A stretch of DNA of 56,218 nucleotides from an uncultured Bacteroidaceae bacterium (GTDB lineage: Bacteria; Bacteroidota; Bacteroidia; Bacteroidales; Bacteroidaceae): contig CALUJO010000012.1 of assembly GCA_944320965.1 (NCBI GenBank), positions 1 to 56,218 on the forward strand, in the 5' to 3' direction. Below the pieces are notes generated by a model. It did not search any database. It saw only the letters and a program-made list of their open reading frames with translations, and was not told the origin of the DNA. A program made the position numbers and the translations under genes. Within the stretch, counting starts at the first letter, position 1, and each line of letters begins with the position of its first letter. Positions 25,552-34,414 of this stretch are shown one piece after another.

Positions 25552-26403
25552 ATGTCATTTAGATTGAATATTAAAGGAGAATTGACATCTTTTGATACTC
25601 CTGTAGTTATGGGGATACTGAATGTCACTCCCGATTCTTTTTTTGCGGGAAGCAGAAAGAATACCGAGGAGGAAATAATTCTTCGTGTAAGGCAGATATT
25701 GGATGAAGGAGGGAAAATTGTTGATGTCGGGGCTTATTCGTCAAGACCCGGGGCTGATGATGTTTCACCCGAAGAGGAAATGAAAAGACTTGCTTTCGCA
25801 CTTGGCCTGCTGAACCGTGAGTTCGGTACGGATATAATATATTCAATAGATACTTTCAGGGCAGATGTGGCGAGAATGTGTGTTGAAGAATATGGGGCGG
25901 CCATTATAAATGACATATCAGGCGGGGAAATGGACAGCAGGATGTTTGATACTGTGGCAGACATGAATGTTCCATATATATTGATGCACATGAAAGGGAC
26001 TCCGGCAAACATGCAGCTTAATCCTGTTTATGAAGATTTGTTCGGGGAAGTGTTCAGATATATGTCCGAGAAGGTTGAGACTCTTAAATTGAAAGGGGTA
26101 AATGACATTGTTCTTGATCCTGGTTTCGGGTTCGGAAAAACGCTTGACGACAATTACAGGCTTATGGCACATATGGAGGAGTTCTCTGTGTTCGGTTTGC
26201 CTTTGCTTGTAGGTATATCGCGTAAGACAATGATATACCGTCTGCTTGGAACATCGGCAGATGAAGCTCTGAACGGAACTTCTGTTCTGAATACCATATC
26301 ATTAATGAAAGGTGCCGATATCCTGAGGGTGCATGATGTCCGCGAAGCAGTGGAATGTGTCAGGATTGTTGAAAAGTTAAAGTCACAGACAAATGTTCAT
26401 TAG
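25552..26403 (+). CDS. folP: dihydropteroate synthase
   Basis: FolP joins p-aminobenzoate to hydroxymethyl-dihydropterin diphosphate in folate synthesis and is the sulfonamide target. The start is put at ATG 25552 (MSFRLNIKGEL); in-frame sequence upstream lacks family character and contains a TACTTTTG promoter-like box (25514-25521). The 283 residues carry GILNVTPDSFF near 22-32, IDTFRADVA, NDISGG, MHMKGTP and the C-terminal RVHDVRE. Its last 11 bp overlap cdaA, so the two are translationally coupled. Confidence 0.96.
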   Translation: MSFRLNIKGELTSFDTPVVMGILNVTPDSFFAGSRKNTEEEIILRVRQILDEGGKIVDVGAYSSRPGADDVSPEEEMKRLAFALGLLNREFGTDIIYSIDTFRADVARMCVEEYGAAIINDISGGEMDSRMFDTVADMNVPYILMHMKGTPANMQLNPVYEDLFGEVFRYMSEKVETLKLKGVNDIVLDPGFGFGKTLDDNYRLMAHMEEFSVFGLPLLVGISRKTMIYRLLGTSADEALNGTSVLNTISLMKGADILRVHDVREAVECVRIVEKLKSQTNVH

Positions 26404-27160
26404 TTTTGGTTTGAAGGATCTGATAGACATCTTGCTTGTTGCGGCAATGATGTACTATGTTTATAAGATGATGAAATCATCCGGCTCACTTAATCTATTT
26501 ACCGGAATAATGATATTTATCGTCATTTGGATTGTCGTGTCGCAGGTTCTGGAGATGCGGCTTCTTGGTTCTATAATGGACAAGCTTGTGAGCGTGGGTG
26601 TTGTTGCGATAATCATTCTTTTTCAGGATGAGATAAGGAGATTTCTTTTGACACTTGGTTCGCACAACAAGGCTAATGTGCTTTTGAGATGGCTGAAAGG
26701 CAATAAGGATAACAAGACAAACAATGAGGATATAATGCCTATAGTTATGGCTTGTATGAATATGAGCCGTGGCAAGGTTGGGGCGCTTATTGTTATTGAA
26801 AGGGATGTCAGTCTTGAGGATATAGTGAAAACAGGTGATGTGATAGACGCAGCAATAAACCAGCGTCTGATAGAGAATATATTCTTCAAGAACAGTCCTT
26901 TGCATGACGGGGCAATGATAATTTCTAACGGAAGGATAAAGGCTGCCGGATGTATATTGCCGGTATCTCATAATCTTGACATACCGAAGGAGTTGGGACT
27001 AAGGCACAGGGCGGCTCTTGGAATGTCGCAGGTATCGGACGCCGATGTAATTATAGTCTCGGAAGAAACAGGTGGTATTTCTGTTGCAAACGGTGGTGTG
27101 TTCCATCTGAAACTGACGGCTGAGGAACTTGAAAGAATACTTACACACAAGAAGGAATAA
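26393..27160 (+). CDS. cdaA: diadenylate cyclase CdaA (c-di-AMP synthase)
   Basis: CdaA makes the second messenger c-di-AMP from two ATP at the inner membrane. The 255 residues have three membrane helices (about 8-26, 34-52 and 60-78), a short coiled link and the DAC domain. The catalytic DGA motif is at 172-174 (PLHDGAMII) and the RHR motif at 204-206 (LRHRAALG). It overlaps folP by 11 bp, a pairing known in Bacteroidota. There is no CdaR-like regulator beside it. A bidirectional terminator follows at once. Confidence 0.95.
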   Translation: MFISFGLKDLIDILLVAAMMYYVYKMMKSSGSLNLFTGIMIFIVIWIVVSQVLEMRLLGSIMDKLVSVGVVAIIILFQDEIRRFLLTLGSHNKANVLLRWLKGNKDNKTNNEDIMPIVMACMNMSRGKVGALIVIERDVSLEDIVKTGDVIDAAINQRLIENIFFKNSPLHDGAMIISNGRIKAAGCILPVSHNLDIPKELGLRHRAALGMSQVSDADVIIVSEETGGISVANGGVFHLKLTAEELERILTHKKE

Positions 27161-27188
27161 AAAAGAGCAACAACACTGTTGCTCTTTT
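27161..27188. terminator. bidirectional terminator, cdaA / pncB
   Basis: A perfect 12-bp stem (27161-27172 with 27177-27188, ACAC loop) with A-rich left and T-rich right flanks lies between convergent genes. Confidence 0.9.
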
Positions 27189-27192
27189 TTTA

Positions 27193-28398
27193 TTATTCTT
27201 CTATATGGAGGGCATCCATGAACCTCCTTATGACTTCGGGCTTTCCTGTATGTTTGCCCTTGTCTTCACTTATCTTGCATGTGTCATTATAGAAGGTCCA
27301 TGATTCGGTTATCTTCGCTGCCACAAGCTTTATTACTATATTCATAGGCTTGATGCCGGGGTAATCGTTTGTGAAATGTGTGCCTATGCCGAACGAAGGC
27401 TGGCAAAGGTCTTTGGCATATTGGTATATTTCTATAGCAGTGTCTGTGTCAAGCGCGTTGCTGAATATTATCTGTTTGGTCTTGGGGTCAATATTCAATG
27501 ACTTGTATTTCTTTATTATCTTATGCAGCTGTTCGTAATTGTTGCCGCTGTCAATCCTCAGTCCTTTGAACAGGTTGGCAAAATCCTCAGAGAAATTCTG
27601 GCTGAATATGTCCCAGCCGAAGCTATCGTAAAGATAAGTGCCAAGTGCGCCGCGGTAAGTGTTTCTCCATGAATCCATGGCAATGTGGTTGGCCATTTGC
27701 GGGCCATACATCCCGCCTATGGCGCAAACAAACTCGTGTGCCATTGTTCCTACAGGAATAAGGTCGTGTTTCATGGCAAGATAAACGTTGCTTGTACCGA
27801 CAAATTTGCCTTTCCAGTTGCCTTTTTCATAGCAGTCTTTCATCGCTTTCACAACAGTGTCTTCTGTCTGGAATGATATTCTGCGTCTTGTCCCGAAGTC
27901 ACTGTAAACGCATCCGGCTCCCAGCAGGCGTTCTGCCTTCTCGTATGTTTTTTTATAATAAATGTCGAAATCAATATTTTCAAGCTGTCCTGTCATTGTA
28001 TAGTAAAGTTCGGATACTATTGCAAGGACTTTTACTTCAAGAAGTATTGTGTTTGCCCAGCTTCCTTCGAATTCAATGAACAGATGTCCTTCTTCGTCCT
28101 GCCATGCCTTTACCCATTTGTGATTGAATCTGTAGCCTTTCAGGTAGTTGTAAAACCAGTGCGGTATGTATGGACATCTTCTTTTCATGAAGTCCACTTC
28201 TTCATTGGTAATGACCACTTCTTCAAGCATCTTAATCTGTTCGGAAAGTGCTTCGGCAAAACCTTGCGGGTATATTGTATTGTCACGGTCGGTAAAGGTA
28301 TATTTGACTTGTGCGCGTGGAAAGTTGTCTATAACTGCACAGCACATGGTCATTTTATACAAATCGTCGTCGGTAAAGTGTGATATAATCTGTTTCAT
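27193..28398 (-). CDS. pncB: nicotinate phosphoribosyltransferase
   Basis: PncB converts nicotinate and PRPP to nicotinate mononucleotide in the NAD salvage pathway. The 401-residue protein begins ISHFTDDDLYKMTMCCAV, typical of the family. It has the SDFGTRRR segment near 175 and the phosphoribosyl-binding region with RIDSGN near 290. A His in VGTMAHEF is the usual autophosphorylated residue region. It follows the HD-domain gene by 20 bp on the same strand, so they form an operon. Confidence 0.95.
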   Translation of the reverse strand: MKQIISHFTDDDLYKMTMCCAVIDNFPRAQVKYTFTDRDNTIYPQGFAEALSEQIKMLEEVVITNEEVDFMKRRCPYIPHWFYNYLKGYRFNHKWVKAWQDEEGHLFIEFEGSWANTILLEVKVLAIVSELYYTMTGQLENIDFDIYYKKTYEKAERLLGAGCVYSDFGTRRRISFQTEDTVVKAMKDCYEKGNWKGKFVGTSNVYLAMKHDLIPVGTMAHEFVCAIGGMYGPQMANHIAMDSWRNTYRGALGTYLYDSFGWDIFSQNFSEDFANLFKGLRIDSGNNYEQLHKIIKKYKSLNIDPKTKQIIFSNALDTDTAIEIYQYAKDLCQPSFGIGTHFTNDYPGIKPMNIVIKLVAAKITESWTFYNDTCKISEDKGKHTGKPEVIRRFMDALHIEE

Positions 28399-28418
28399 TG
28401 TTCTTACGTTTGTCTGTG

Positions 28419-29060
28419 TTATTCGCCTTTGGCTATTCTGTCTTTGTATTGGCTTGTGGCTTTTGTAATCATGTCAAGAAATTCCGGGTCAACAGTCTTG
28501 TTCACAAGATTGCTTGCAAATTCCATCATGTCTATTGCTTCCTGATTTCTGAGAAATTTCTTATTCAGTCCCCATGGCCCGAGTCTGTAGCGGTCAAGTG
28601 CGTCCGAGTCCTTGAAGATTTTATACAGCCTGATGCTGTCTTCCTTGTTGAATTCAAATGAAGCGGATATGTGTTCTATTCCCATATCGTCGTCCTGGTC
28701 ATGAAATGCCATCAGGTTATAGGCGTCCTTATGAAATGTAATGTCTCCGTTTTCGCAGAATTCTTTGTAATATTTTGCAGCTCTTGCCCCATGGCCTTTG
28801 TCAAGATAGTCATCCAATCTGCGTGTGTCATGGAAAATGGATGCATGTGCCAGTGTTTCAAGATATGATGTATTTCCTTTGAATATCTTTTCTCCCAGAA
28901 TAAGGGCATATAGCAAAACTCTTTCGCAGTGTGATGTTGTGTGTATGTCAGAATCGTATAATCCGAAAGATATGTTCTTTTCCATATATTCAGTCCAATA
29001 TCTGAACATCTTCTGTACAATGTCCGGCTGATTATTTATGATGTTTTCTGGTGTAACCAT
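28419..29060 (-). CDS. HD-domain hydrolase, pncB-linked
   Basis: This 213-residue protein has the HD-domain metal residues in order: His 44 (TTSHCERV), His 77-Asp 78 (SIFHDTRR), a further His near 90 and a later Asp in DSDALDRYR. HD proteins of this size hydrolyse phosphate esters, often nucleotides. The stop is 20 bp before pncB, so its substrate may be a nucleotide of NAD metabolism, but that is inference from operon context. It has no signal peptide and should be cytoplasmic. Confidence 0.8.
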   Translation of the reverse strand: MVTPENIINNQPDIVQKMFRYWTEYMEKNISFGLYDSDIHTTSHCERVLLYALILGEKIFKGNTSYLETLAHASIFHDTRRLDDYLDKGHGARAAKYYKEFCENGDITFHKDAYNLMAFHDQDDDMGIEHISASFEFNKEDSIRLYKIFKDSDALDRYRLGPWGLNKKFLRNQEAIDMMEFASNLVNKTVDPEFLDMITKATSQYKDRIAKGE

Positions 29061-29162
29061 ATATTGTTCTGTTTAAACTTTATCAGATTTTTATGCAAGT
29101 TAGCAAACTTTTTACAAGAAAACGGGCTTGATGTCAGTTTTTTTGATGTCATATAATAAAAT

Positions 29163-29200
29163 AAGTCCGGAGAATATCTCACGACATGCTCCGGACTAGT
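29163..29200 (-). terminator. terminator after the beta-barrel gene at 29247
   Basis: AGTCCGGAG and CTCCGGACT pair over 9 bp around a loop of about 16 nt. On the minus strand TTATTTTATT follows. Confidence 0.7.
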
Positions 29201-29246
29201 AAAATCTGTTAATTATATGATAGCTATGAAGTATTTTTTATTTCTG

Positions 29247-29879
29247 TTAGAATAGAACGCCAAGTCGGAATCCTGCATTGTTCAAACCGTTTATTTCATT
29301 TGTAAGTGTTTGAAGCTTGTTTGTTGAGAAACTATAGAATCCTGCGACATGGAATCCGAATCGTTTGTTCTTGAAAGGATATACCTTTGCTCCGATTTCA
29401 GGAGAAACGTAGAATCCCCATTGCTTGTCATACAGTCCTCCTGTTCCATAGTATGTTGTTGCCTTTGCATAGGCTGCTCCGGCCTTAGCTCCTACATACG
29501 GCTGGAAAATTTTACTGTTCCATAGTTTGTATGAAGTAGTAAGACCAAACGGCAACTGGAACATTGACCTTAACTGGTCGGTTGTCAATGATTCCGTATC
29601 GGAAAGTTTGATTGTCTGTCTGTCAATATAGTTGTGGTTGGTGTTGAAGTTGAAGAAACCTCCAAGACTCCATCGGTTGTTTATGGCATAGTTTACTTCA
29701 AAATTCATTCCCCACCCGTTGAACTGGTCGGTAAAATCGGTGTTTATCGGGGCGTTGGCTTGCCATCCGATAGAAAAGCTGATTTTGTCATATGTTTCTT
29801 GAGCAGTGACTTTTGTACTGTTTATTGATATTAAGCAGATGGCAGCAGCCAATATCTTTGTTATATATGATAGTTTCAT
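29247..29879 (-). CDS. outer-membrane beta-barrel protein (OmpA/OmpW-like fold)
   Basis: This 210-residue protein has a signal peptide (cleavage near TKVTAQ, residue 26). Alternating strands follow with aromatic girdles (FSIGWQANAPIN, WSLGGFFNFNTN, FQPYVGAKAGAAYAKA, FGFHVAGFYSF), and it ends in a terminal strand with final Phe (FRLGVLF), as in small eight-stranded barrels. The specific role is unknown. It lies 14 bp downstream of the DUF4136 lipoprotein gene and belongs to a three-gene envelope operon. Confidence 0.8.
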   Translation of the reverse strand: MKLSYITKILAAAICLISINSTKVTAQETYDKISFSIGWQANAPINTDFTDQFNGWGMNFEVNYAINNRWSLGGFFNFNTNHNYIDRQTIKLSDTESLTTDQLRSMFQLPFGLTTSYKLWNSKIFQPYVGAKAGAAYAKATTYYGTGGLYDKQWGFYVSPEIGAKVYPFKNKRFGFHVAGFYSFSTNKLQTLTNEINGLNNAGFRLGVLF

Positions 29880-29893
29880 ATCTGTTCCTCCTG

Positions 29894-30529
29894 TTATTTG
29901 TTAGTGATATACTGTGACTGTTCGAATGCCTGTTCAATTGAATTGATAAGCAATTGCTGGTTTGCACGTGGACTGGTGTATCTGTATCCCTGTCCGTTAG
30001 CATACCATATTACAGGTAATTGCCTTTTGCTTGTTGAACTGTCTTTCTGTGTGCAGTCAAGCATTTCAATGATAATGGTTCCGGTATCATAGCTGTATGA
30101 GATAGGGAATGAATAGTACCAGCTGTCCCACCATGGACCCCAGAAACCGTAATCCCACCATCCGCCATAATATCCGCCTCCGGTTATCACTTGGTTTGTT
30201 TCTGCTACGTATGTAACCTGTATACCTAAATCGGCGATATCTTTTTCTTCAGGTTTTGTCAGCCTTTGATATCCTCTTTCGTTCATTTCCGATTCTATAA
30301 CGCCTATAAGGTCAAGAGCATTCTCGTCTTTCCAGAATGTTGCTTTATTGCTGCTTCCTGCTTCAAGAATGCTGTCCGGCAAAAAATATGTCTGGAATTT
30401 ACTGAAATCTGTGTCTTTAGCGTAATCTGTATAAACTACATAGTCGCTGTCGAGCTTATCAAAATCCGGCTCTTTCTCGCATGAAACAGCAAGCAGGGCC
30501 ATACATGCCAAATAAATAATTTTTTTCAT
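29894..30529 (-). CDS. DUF4136 lipoprotein
   Basis: This 211-residue protein has a lipoprotein signal with lipobox AVSC (Cys 17) followed by E-K-E-P. The rest matches the DUF4136 pattern: TDFSKFQTYFLPDS, then a Gly/Trp/Tyr-rich stretch (GGGYYGGWWDYGFWGPWW) near residue 122-139, and IIIEMLD. Function of the family is not established. It lies 21 bp after the DUF4251 gene and 14 bp before the barrel gene, so all three probably act together in the outer membrane. Confidence 0.85.
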   Translation of the reverse strand: MKKIIYLACMALLAVSCEKEPDFDKLDSDYVVYTDYAKDTDFSKFQTYFLPDSILEAGSSNKATFWKDENALDLIGVIESEMNERGYQRLTKPEEKDIADLGIQVTYVAETNQVITGGGYYGGWWDYGFWGPWWDSWYYSFPISYSYDTGTIIIEMLDCTQKDSSTSKRQLPVIWYANGQGYRYTSPRANQQLLINSIEQAFEQSQYITNK

Positions 30530-30550
30530 ACGTTTGCGTTTTTAGTTAAG

Positions 30551-31105
30551 TTATAGACTAGTTCCTTTAAATACAAGACTTTGATCGTTCGGAAGCAGAA
30601 CTCCGGACAAGGTCGTCCTGTTGGAATTGAAGTTTGGAGAGATTTCAACAGAAGCTCTGTTGCTTCCTTTTGTCATATATATGATTAATCTTGCAGAGAT
30701 ACCTACCCCAGTAACATTCATGGTTAATGTAATGTTTCCTTTCTTGTTTTCTTTTAGCTGATAGGATGATACAGTGCCTTCTACAGTGATTCCGCCTAAT
30801 CCGTTAGGACCGAATCCTGAATTGTTGAATGCGACCTGCACAACAGCTTCATCACCATTGACCATAACAAAGTTAGTGTTTGATGTGACGAATGCTGTTC
30901 TTCCGCGTTTTGAAATGATTTTGTCTGCTTCAAGAGTAAACTGCTTGTCTTTTATTGCCTGTACTCCCTGAACAAACATTATACTGTCAATTTTTTCATT
31001 CAATTCTTTTTGTTCTTCTTTAGTCAGGCTTTCATTAACCTGAGCTTGGGCTGTAGCACTGAGTATCATTACCAGTAATACAGCAATGTAAACAGTTCTT
31101 TTCAT
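30551..31105 (-). CDS. DUF4251 secreted protein
   Basis: This 184-residue protein has a signal peptide (cleavage near TAQAQ, residue 21), then a helix rich in E/K, then a beta-rich DUF4251 domain. The domain has FTLEADKI, NFVMVNGDEAVVQ, GGITVEGTVSSYQ and a conserved NRTTLSGVL end. Function of the family is unknown. It is the first gene of the three-gene envelope operon. Confidence 0.85.
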   Translation of the reverse strand: MKRTVYIAVLLVMILSATAQAQVNESLTKEEQKELNEKIDSIMFVQGVQAIKDKQFTLEADKIISKRGRTAFVTSNTNFVMVNGDEAVVQVAFNNSGFGPNGLGGITVEGTVSSYQLKENKKGNITLTMNVTGVGISARLIIYMTKGSNRASVEISPNFNSNRTTLSGVLLPNDQSLVFKGTSL

Positions 31106-31434
31106 ATTCTCTAGTTTTATTCGTTACATCTATATAATGGAAAATTGCACATATTATTGCTTCATTTTTGTTTAAAATAAGTCAATAGTTTTTTATTTCT
31201 GTTACAATTTTTCATCATGGCTTTATTTGGCGTAAATGCTCCTTTTGAAATATGTATAAATATAAGCTTGTAAATGTTTTATTACAGTTTGTATATATTT
31301 TGCTGTCCGTTGTGCAAAAAAAATGCTTTGATATTTTATTTATATGTATAAAAGAACTACTTTTGTTCCGCAAATTATATTTTTGCTTTAAATTGGCTGT
31401 AAAACAGATAGAAATAATAAAAAACATAAATAAA

Positions 31435-32112
31435 ATGGCAAAAGAAACAAAGAAAAACCAGGGAATGGATGCTGAAGAAATGCTTAGCCGTTCAGAAACA
31501 TTCATTGAGAAAAACAAGAAGAGCATAATAGGTGTTGTGCTTGCAGTGATTGTAATTATTGTATGTATCGTTCTGTATAACAACTTCTATAAGGATCCAC
31601 GTGAAGAGGCGGCATCTGCAGCTCTTGCAAAAGGTGAAGTTTATTTCCAGGCTGGAAATTATGAAACTGCATTGAACGGAGATTCAATCAATTATTTCGG
31701 TTTTAATAAGATTATTGACGAATACAGCGGTACTGATGCTGCAAATCTTGCAAAAGCATATGCTGGTTTGTCATTGGCTCAGACAGGAAAGTATGAAGAA
31801 GCTATCAAGTATCTTGAAGACTTCAGCGGCAGTGATGATTATCTTTCTGCATCAGTAATGGCTGCAACAGGAAACTGCTATGCAAATATTGGTAAGGTTG
31901 AAAAAGCTGCAAGTCTTTTGGCTAAAGCTGCAAAGAAGGCTGATGCACAGTCTTTGAGTCCAGTATGGTACAAACAGGCAGGTATTCTTTATGAAAACCT
32001 AGGCAACAAGGCTGAAGCTTTGAAATGCTATAAGGCTGTTAAGGAAAATTACAGCTCAAATATGATGGTGGCTGGCGATATTGACAAATATATCGAAAGA
32101 GTTTCAGAATAA
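31435..32112 (+). CDS. TPR-repeat membrane-anchored protein
   Basis: The start is placed at ATG 31435 (MAKETKKNQGMD); the ORF is open upstream to 31252 but that part is AT-rich non-coding sequence. The 225 residues have one membrane helix (about 33-52), then TPR-type helices with GLSLAQTGKYEEAIKYLE and GNKAEALKCYKAV motifs in the part outside the cytoplasm. It resembles the YfgM-like / DUF2133-type tetratricopeptide proteins of Bacteroidota, which are thought to be chaperone-like. A terminator follows and ribH is next. Confidence 0.82.
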   Translation: MAKETKKNQGMDAEEMLSRSETFIEKNKKSIIGVVLAVIVIIVCIVLYNNFYKDPREEAASAALAKGEVYFQAGNYETALNGDSINYFGFNKIIDEYSGTDAANLAKAYAGLSLAQTGKYEEAIKYLEDFSGSDDYLSASVMAATGNCYANIGKVEKAASLLAKAAKKADAQSLSPVWYKQAGILYENLGNKAEALKCYKAVKENYSSNMMVAGDIDKYIERVSE

Positions 32113-32135
32113 TTAAATATAATATATATATGTAT

Positions 32136-32169
32136 AAAGCTACCTGATTACCTTCGGGTAGCTTTTTTA
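32136..32169 (+). terminator. terminator after the TPR gene
   Basis: A 7-bp stem AGCTACC / GGTAGCT is followed by TTTTTT, 24 bp after the stop. Confidence 0.82.
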
Positions 32170-32189
32170 ATAATAATAAACTTATAACT

Positions 32190-32684
32190 ATGGCAACAAA
32201 ATATCACAATTTGTCGGAATATGATCCGACCAAGGTTCCATCGGCAGAAAACATGCGCTTTGGAATTGTAGTATCTGAATGGAATGAAAATATTACAGGC
32301 AAGCTTCTTGATGGTGCGGTTTCTACATTAAAGGCAAACGGAGCAAAGGAAGAAAATATACATGTAATGTATGTTCCCGGAAGTTTTGAACTTACTTTTG
32401 GAGCAAATCAGATGATAAAACATGGAGAAGTTGATGCAGTTATCACTTTAGGCTGTGTTGTAAGGGGAGATACTCCACATTTTGACTATGTTTGCATGGG
32501 AGCGACACAAGGAATAACCGAATTGAATGCAAATGGCAATGTACCAGTGATTTACGGACTTATTACAACCAATAACATGGAGCAGGCTGAAGACCGCGCC
32601 GGAGGAAAATTGGGTAATAAAGGAGATGAATGTGCAATTTGTGCAATAAAAATGATAGATTTTGTTTGGAGATTAAAAAAATAG
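32190..32684 (+). CDS. ribH: 6,7-dimethyl-8-ribityllumazine synthase
   Basis: RibH condenses the ribityl-aminopyrimidine with 3,4-dihydroxybutanone phosphate in riboflavin synthesis and usually forms icosahedral shells. The 164 residues have the family features [39 protein letters not shown] with the catalytic His, and [21 protein letters not shown]. No other rib gene is nearby. Its last codons overlap the promoter of the following tRNA cluster. Confidence 0.96.
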   Translation: MATKYHNLSEYDPTKVPSAENMRFGIVVSEWNENITGKLLDGAVSTLKANGAKEENIHVMYVPGSFELTFGANQMIKHGEVDAVITLGCVVRGDTPHFDYVCMGATQGITELNANGNVPVIYGLITTNNMEQAEDRAGGKLGNKGDECAICAIKMIDFVWRLKK

Positions 32685-32695
32685 TTGTATCTTTG
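32665..32695 (+). promoter_or_regulatory. promoter of the tRNA Tyr-Gly(-Arg) cluster
   Basis: TTTG at 32665-32668, 19-nt spacer and TATCTTTG at 32688-32695 match the Bacteroidota consensus. The -33 box lies inside the ribH coding end. Confidence 0.75.
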
Positions 32696-32736
32696 CATCG
32701 CAATTGAGAAACAAACCAAGTTAATCAAAAGCGAAA

Positions 32737-32819
32737 GGGCAAATTCCAGAGTGGCCAAATGGGGCAGACTGTAAATCTGCTGTCTTATGACTTCGGTGGT
32801 TCGAATCCATCTTTGCCCA
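32737..32819 (+). tRNA. tRNA-Tyr (GTA)
   Basis: A class II tRNA with a long variable arm. The acceptor GGGCAAA pairs with TTTGCCC, and the anticodon GTA sits in GCAGACTGTAAATCTGC. CCA is not encoded. Confidence 0.95.
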
Positions 32820-32828
32820 CTTAAGAAT

Positions 32829-32901
32829 GCGGAAGTAGCTCAGTCGATAGAGCATTAGCCTTCCAAGCTGAGGGTCGCGGGTTTGAGCCCCGTCTTCCGC
32901 T
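32829..32901 (+). tRNA. tRNA-Gly (TCC)
   Basis: The acceptor GCGGAAG pairs with CTTCCGC. The anticodon stem-loop TTAGC-CTTCCAA-GCTGA gives anticodon TCC. It follows tRNA-Tyr by 9 bp. Confidence 0.94.
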
Positions 32902-32907
32902 CTCAAG

Positions 32908-32934
32908 AAAAAGAGGATTTTATCCTCTTTTTTT
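32908..32934 (+). terminator. terminator between tRNA-Gly and tRNA-Arg
   Basis: AAAGAGGA and TCCTCTTT form an 8-bp stem with a five-base loop and a further T run. It lies inside the tRNA cluster, so tRNA-Arg needs read-through or its own promoter. Confidence 0.8.
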
Positions 32935-32942
32935 CAAAGGAT

Positions 32943-33016
<74 letters not shown>

Positions 33017-33020
33017 CTGA

Positions 33021-33063
33021 AAGAGAGATATCAAAGAAATTTGGTATCTCTCTTTTCTTATTT
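33021..33063 (+). terminator. terminator of tRNA-Arg
   Basis: A 15-bp stem with one G-U (33021-33035 with 33040-33054) and a TTCTTATTT tail directly follow the tRNA. Confidence 0.85.
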
Positions 33064-33088
33064 AGTCATGTTTTATTCTATGTTTTTT

Positions 33089-33152
33089 ATAACCGAAGCC
33101 TTCGGTTATATAACTGAAAGCTGCGGTTTTGAAACTGATGGCTTCGGTTGTA
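33089..33152. repeat. array of three 21-22-nt palindromic units (locus 2)
   Basis: Units start at 33089, 33111 and 33132. The first holds the perfect palindrome ATAACCGAAG-CC-TTCGGTTAT-like core (TAACCGAAG/CTTCGGTTA). The other two are degenerate copies (ACTGAAAGCTGCGGTTT, ACTGATGGCTTCGGTT). It belongs with loci 174, 14070 and 40102. Confidence 0.65.
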
Positions 33153-33223
33153 AAAATGTAGTGCTGTATTGTAGAATAGATGAAGGGTGTGGATTAAAAG
33201 TTGTTCGGTGGTTTTGATATTAT

Positions 33224-33252
33224 CTTGAAAGATGAATTTGTTTTTATCTTTG
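33224..33252 (+). promoter_or_regulatory. promoter of the broken Crp/Fnr gene
   Basis: TTG at 33224-33226 and TATCTTTG at 33245-33252 lie 18 nt apart. The box ends only 4 nt before the ATG at 33257, so the transcript would have a very short leader. Confidence 0.55.
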
Positions 33253-33256
33253 TATT

Positions 33257-33789
33257 ATGGAATATAGTGATTTGAACAATAATCCTTTGGATTTGGATTC
33301 ATTAGAATCTTTGTCAATTCCGTCTAAAACGGTTTTATTGGAGGAAGGGAAGGTTGCGGATAGATTGTATTTTGTCTGCAAAGGGTGTCTGAGGTTATTT
33401 TTCTATAATGAAGGGAAGGATATAACTTTTCAGTTTTTCTTTGAGGGGGATTTTGTTGCTTCATTTGACAGTCTTTATAAAGGAACTCCCAGTGAATTTT
33501 CGCTTGAGAGCATTGAACCGTCAGAAGTATTGTCAATTGAAAAGAAGACTTTTATAATAAAATAGAAAACAGTCTTTCCCTAAGATTATTGTATGAGGAG
33601 AAAATTATTGAACGATTCAGTTTCTATCAGCATTTGTTCTTGTCCCGTATTAAAAATACTCCGCAACAGAGGTATGAAGAGCTGATAAAGGAATATCCAA
33701 ATATAATTCAACGTGTGCCGCAGCATTATATAGCTTCTTATCTTGGAATCACTCCGGTTTCGTTGTCCCGTATCAGAAACCGTCGTTAA
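33257..33789 (+). pseudogene. Crp/Fnr-family transcription regulator, frameshifted
   Basis: Two reading frames together make one regulator of normal length (about 178 residues). The first (33257-33565) is the cyclic-nucleotide-binding-like sensor domain (VLLEEGKVADRLYFVCKGCL, FQFFFEGDFVASF). The second, running from about 33541 to 33789 in another frame, is the linker helix and winged helix-turn-helix end ([30 protein letters not shown]). A single missing base near 33545-33548 (AAGAAGAC) explains the break; adding one base restores [12 protein letters not shown]. It could be a true loss, a sequencing error or, less likely, recoding. The DUF4405 gene follows. Confidence 0.82.
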
Positions 33790-33868
33790 ATTTCATTTCT
33801 TTACAATTGTTATCGTTCATTTCTGTTAAAGTGCGGACTTTTGTACCACATAATAAAAATGGAAATGT

Positions 33869-34300
33869 ATGAAAAGAATTTTTGTGATTGATTGGATTTT
33901 GATATTAGTATTTGTTGTGTCTGCTGTTTCCGGTTTTGGAATGCATATTGCCGGACATGGAAACAGTCATAGCATATGGCACAATTGGGCGGTATTTCAT
34001 GTTTGCGGAAGCGTATTATTTTTTGTGATAGCAGCGCTTCATATAGTGACACATTGGAGGTGGTATAAAGGACTTGTAAAAAACGGTATGAGCAGAAAGA
34101 ATAAGGTTACTGTGATTCTGTCTATCGTGTTTTTAGTTCTGTCTGTAACAGGTATCGCATTGTTTGGAGTAAATGGAGCAAACTCTTCACTTGGGCTATG
34201 GCATTATAAAATAGGTATTGTAATGGTTGTTATTGCAATTGGGCATATTGTAAGGCGCCGGTCTGCTTTTCGAAAGTCATTAAGTGCGAAAAAAGAGTAG
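33869..34300 (+). CDS. DUF4405 membrane protein, possible heme-binding
   Basis: This 143-residue protein has four membrane helices (about 5-25, 41-61, 77-97 and 112-130). Several histidines near helix ends (HIAGHGNSHSIWHNW, HVCGSVLFFVIAALHIVTHW, LWHYKIG, GHIVRRR) resemble the axial ligands of cytochrome b-type proteins. DUF4405 members are often found with Crp/Fnr regulators, as here. Role in redox sensing or respiration is inference. The shared terminator at 34370-34407 ends its transcript. Confidence 0.72.
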   Translation: MKRIFVIDWILILVFVVSAVSGFGMHIAGHGNSHSIWHNWAVFHVCGSVLFFVIAALHIVTHWRWYKGLVKNGMSRKNKVTVILSIVFLVLSVTGIALFGVNGANSSLGLWHYKIGIVMVVIAIGHIVRRRSAFRKSLSAKKE

Positions 34301-34369
34301 ATAGAATATATATATGTTCCTTTATCTGTTTTTATTGGATGAAATATTAAGATTGTATGATAAAAAGAA

Positions 34370-34407
34370 AAGAGCTAAATATTTTATATTAAAAATACTT
34401 AGCTCTT
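34370..34407. terminator. bidirectional terminator, DUF4405 gene / tRNA-Leu
   Basis: A 16-bp stem with one G-U pair (34370-34385 with 34392-34407) has A-rich and T-rich flanks between convergent units. Confidence 0.85.
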
Positions 34408-34414
34408 TTTATTG

